From Propionibacterium acidifaciens DSM 21887 (GTDB lineage Bacteria > Actinomycetota > Actinomycetes > Propionibacteriales > Propionibacteriaceae): a stretch of 64,000 bases of DNA. A program made the translations under genes and the position numbers. Where the stretch lies: positions 186,001 through 250,000 of the forward strand of contig NZ_AUFR01000001.1 in NCBI RefSeq assembly GCF_000426605.1, written 5' to 3'. The notes under the pieces are model-generated. The model searched no databases, was not told the origin of the DNA, and saw only the letters and a list, made by a program, of their open reading frames with translations. This document shows positions 62,185 to 64,000 of this stretch, piece by piece. Each line of letters begins with the position of its first letter. The first letter of the stretch is position 1.

Positions 62185-63141
62185 ATGGTGCGGATCCCGC
62201 GGACCGACATCGACATCCTCCCGCTCGTCCTGGGCGCCAACACCTTCGGCTGGACGAGCGACGAGCGGACCTCCTTCGCCGTGCTCGACGCCTTCGTCGC
62301 GGCCGGCGGTTCGCTCATCGACACCGCCGACGGCTACTCGCACTGGGCGCCCGGCAACCACGGCGGCGAGTCCGAGACGATCATCGGACGCTGGCTCTCC
62401 GCCCGCCGCTGCCGCGACCGGGTCCTGATCGCCACCAAGGTGGCCACCCATCCCCAGTTCCACGGGCTCTCCCCGGCCACCGTCTCGGCCGCGGCACGGG
62501 CCTCCCTGGAGCGTCTCGGCACGGACCGCATCGACCTGTACTACGCCCACTTCGACGACGAGACCCAGAGCATCGAGGACATGGCAGGCGCCTTCGACGC
62601 GCTGGTCCGCGAGGGGGTGGTGCGCCACGTCGGACTGTCGAACTTCTCCGTGGACCGCGAGCGGGAGTGGATCGCATACGCCGACCGGGAGGGCCTCGCC
62701 CGCCCCGTGGCGCTCCAGCCGCAGTACAACCTGCTGCACCGGGGCGACGTGGAGAACGGCTACGGGCCGCTCGCCCGCGAATCCGACGTGGCGCTGTTCC
62801 CCTACTTCTCCCTCGCATCGGGTCTGCTGACCGGCAAGTATCACTCGGCGGAGGAGATCGAGGGCTCGGCCAGGGAGGGCATGATCGGCGCCTATCTGCC
62901 CGACGAGGACGCCACGAGGGCCGCCTTCGCCGTCCTCGACACGGCACGGCGCATCGCCGACGCCCACGGCGTGGAGGTGGCCGCGGTCGCCCTGGCCTGG
63001 TTGCGGGCCAGGGGCGCCACCGCGCCGATCGCCTCCGCCCGCATCCCCGGGCAGCTGCCCGCCCTGCTGGCCTCGGCCGCCCTCGAGCTGGCCGCCGACG
63101 AGGTGACCGCCCTGGACGAGGCCTCCGAGCCGTTCGTGTGA
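62185..63141 (+). CDS. Aldo/keto reductase
   Basis: This 318-residue NADPH-dependent oxidoreductase of the (beta/alpha)8 AKR family shows the catalytic tetrad: Asp and Tyr in IDTADGYSHW (about 46-55), Lys in ATKVA (about 80) and His in YYAHFDDE (about 119). GLSNF and QPQYNLLHR follow in order. The ATG at 62185 has GAAAGGGG 6 nt upstream; the frame opens with a TTG at 62170 that would remove this site. It diverges from the enoate reductase across operator B and may reduce a keto group in the same pathway; a general detoxifying role is the alternative. Confidence 0.9.
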   Translation: MVRIPRTDIDILPLVLGANTFGWTSDERTSFAVLDAFVAAGGSLIDTADGYSHWAPGNHGGESETIIGRWLSARRCRDRVLIATKVATHPQFHGLSPATVSAAARASLERLGTDRIDLYYAHFDDETQSIEDMAGAFDALVREGVVRHVGLSNFSVDREREWIAYADREGLARPVALQPQYNLLHRGDVENGYGPLARESDVALFPYFSLASGLLTGKYHSAEEIEGSAREGMIGAYLPDEDATRAAFAVLDTARRIADAHGVEVAAVALAWLRARGATAPIASARIPGQLPALLASAALELAADEVTALDEASEPFV

Positions 63142-63464
63142 GGGGCCCGAGGGCCTCAGGGCGGCATCCCCGGGCCCCGCCCCTCGCCGCCCTGCACGGG
63201 CGGAGGAACGCGCGGGATCAGGCGCCGTCGAGACGCGCAGCTCCCCCAGCGCGAACGGGAGAGGGCCTCGAACGGCGTGCGGCCGGCATCGCGGTGCTGC
63301 GCCGCCGGCCCCGGGGCCACATCGCGGACGATCTCATCCCGCGCGAGCGCACTCCCGCATAATGACCGCGCCATGCACGAGGGAGGGCCCCGCCCGCCAC
63401 TGCGCACAGAGCGCGAGCGGACGCCCCGGCGCCTCCCCCTCCTCCTAGACGGAAGGCGGACACG
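63142..63464. promoter_or_regulatory. Leader region of the symporter gene
   Basis: No gene is visible. A CATAAT -10 box (63358-63363) should start the symporter transcript with a leader of about 95 nt. GC-rich inverted sequence GGCC-CGAG-GGCC just after 63145 may end the aldo-keto reductase transcript. Confidence 0.4.
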
Positions 63465-64000
63465 ATGCCCTCCCCGACCTCCTCGCCCGGAGACCCGCCG
63501 CGCGAGCAGTGGGGAAGCCAGCTGGGCTTCCTCATCGCCGCGATCGGCTCCGCCATCGGGCTGGGCAACATCTGGCGCTTCCCCGGCGTCGCCTACACCA
63601 ACGGCGGGGGCGCATTCATCGTCCCCTACGTCATGGCCCTGCTCATGGTCGGCATCCCGGTGCTCTTCCTCGACTACTCGCTGGGGCACCGCTACCGCGG
63701 CAGCGCCCCGGCGGTCTTCCGCCGCCTCAGTCGGCGGTTCGAGTGGCTCGGCTGGTGGCAGGTGCTCGTCTGCTTCGTCATCATGACCTACTACGCGGTC
63801 ATCGTGGCCTGGGCCCTGCGCTACACGGTGTTCTCCTTCACCATGGCCTGGGGCGAGGACGCCAAGGGCTTCTTCTACGACTTCATCGGGCTCAACACCG
63901 ACGCGGTCGACTACTCGGCGGCACCAGTGAGCGGAGTCGTCGTCCCGCTGCTCATCGTGTGGGCCTTCGGCCTCGTCGTCATCGCCCTCGGAGTGACCAA
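63465..64000 (+). CDS. Sodium:neurotransmitter symporter (SNF/NSS) family protein, 3' end cut off
   Basis: About 178 N-terminal residues are present. They show the family signature SQLGFLIAAIGSAIGLGNIWRFPGVAYTNGGGAFIVPY (helix 1, sodium/substrate site) and helices 2-3 with FLDYSLGHR. GGAAGG is 8 nt before the ATG at 63465. Bacterial members take up amino acids or related amines with sodium. The substrate cannot be told from this part. The gene runs off the window. Confidence 0.92.
   Translation, partial: MPSPTSSPGDPPREQWGSQLGFLIAAIGSAIGLGNIWRFPGVAYTNGGGAFIVPYVMALLMVGIPVLFLDYSLGHRYRGSAPAVFRRLSRRFEWLGWWQVLVCFVIMTYYAVIVAWALRYTVFSFTMAWGEDAKGFFYDFIGLNTDAVDYSAAPVSGVVVPLLIVWAFGLVVIALGVT

Overview
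The window is about 64 kb of very GC-rich DNA from an actinobacterium. Evidence is the RNA polymerase-binding protein RbpA, a fused Lnt/Ppm1 lipoprotein acyltransferase-polyprenol mannosyltransferase, the MnmA/MetE-like/GatCAB neighbourhood, frequent GTG starts, and several genes that appear to be transcribed leaderless (a -10 box 6-7 nt before the start codon). LuxS, an FMN-riboswitch vitamin transporter, Entner-Doudoroff-type genes, an amylosucrase and a large ETF-linked electron-transfer cluster suggest a saccharolytic, facultatively anaerobic or anaerobic host-associated actinomycete (Actinomycetaceae or Propionibacteriaceae-like). The genus cannot be fixed from the sequence alone.

Layout. 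1-12.5 kb: housekeeping and envelope genes (partial glgX, mnmA, a MetE-like protein, gatCAB, an MprF-type aminoacyl-lipid synthase paired with an esterase, and a frameshifted M24 peptidase). 12.5-13.6 kb: a gene-free stretch of about 1 kb with inverted repeats, a 16-bp tandem repeat, an isolated AT-rich palindrome and a candidate structured RNA. 13.7-23.2 kb: a membrane protein, a winged-helix protein, phosphoglycerate mutase, a ClC channel, lipoamide dehydrogenase, an HTH-MurA fusion, a PGPGW membrane protein, GDPD and rbpA. 23.3-30.7 kb (minus strand): lnt/ppm1, lrp, metXW and an FMN-riboswitch-controlled ribXY-type ABC transporter. 30.7-40.2 kb (minus strand): a DHA2 drug exporter, eda-kdgK with an IclR regulator and its probable operator, luxS, and an amylosucrase/universal-stress/sugar-symporter operon. 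40.5-41.5 kb: tRNA-Pro(GGG) with its terminator, then a decayed ISL3-type transposase.

41.5-63.1 kb is the most interesting part. It holds a multi-operon cluster that joins a carnitine-reduction-like module (two acyl-CoA dehydrogenases, a CaiB-type CoA transferase, a CoA ligase, FixABCX) to a quinate/shikimate module (MHS-type shikimate permease, YdiB-type dehydrogenase, a second MFS carrier, type I 3-dehydroquinate dehydratase, a shikimate kinase/AroB-like fusion). It also carries a FadH/BaiCD-type flavin enoate reductase, an Fe-S flavoprotein, an aldo-keto reductase, a TetR regulator and an atypical LuxR-type regulator. Related palindromes (about CTAACCGGTTAG) lie upstream of four of its transcription units. 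My inference is that the cluster imports quinate/shikimate, interconverts them, activates the cyclohexene carboxylate as a CoA thioester and uses its conjugated double bond as an electron acceptor. The gene content resembles the E. coli cai-fix and ydiN-ydiB-aroD-ydiFOPQRST-fadK regions. The window ends inside a sodium:neurotransmitter symporter gene.
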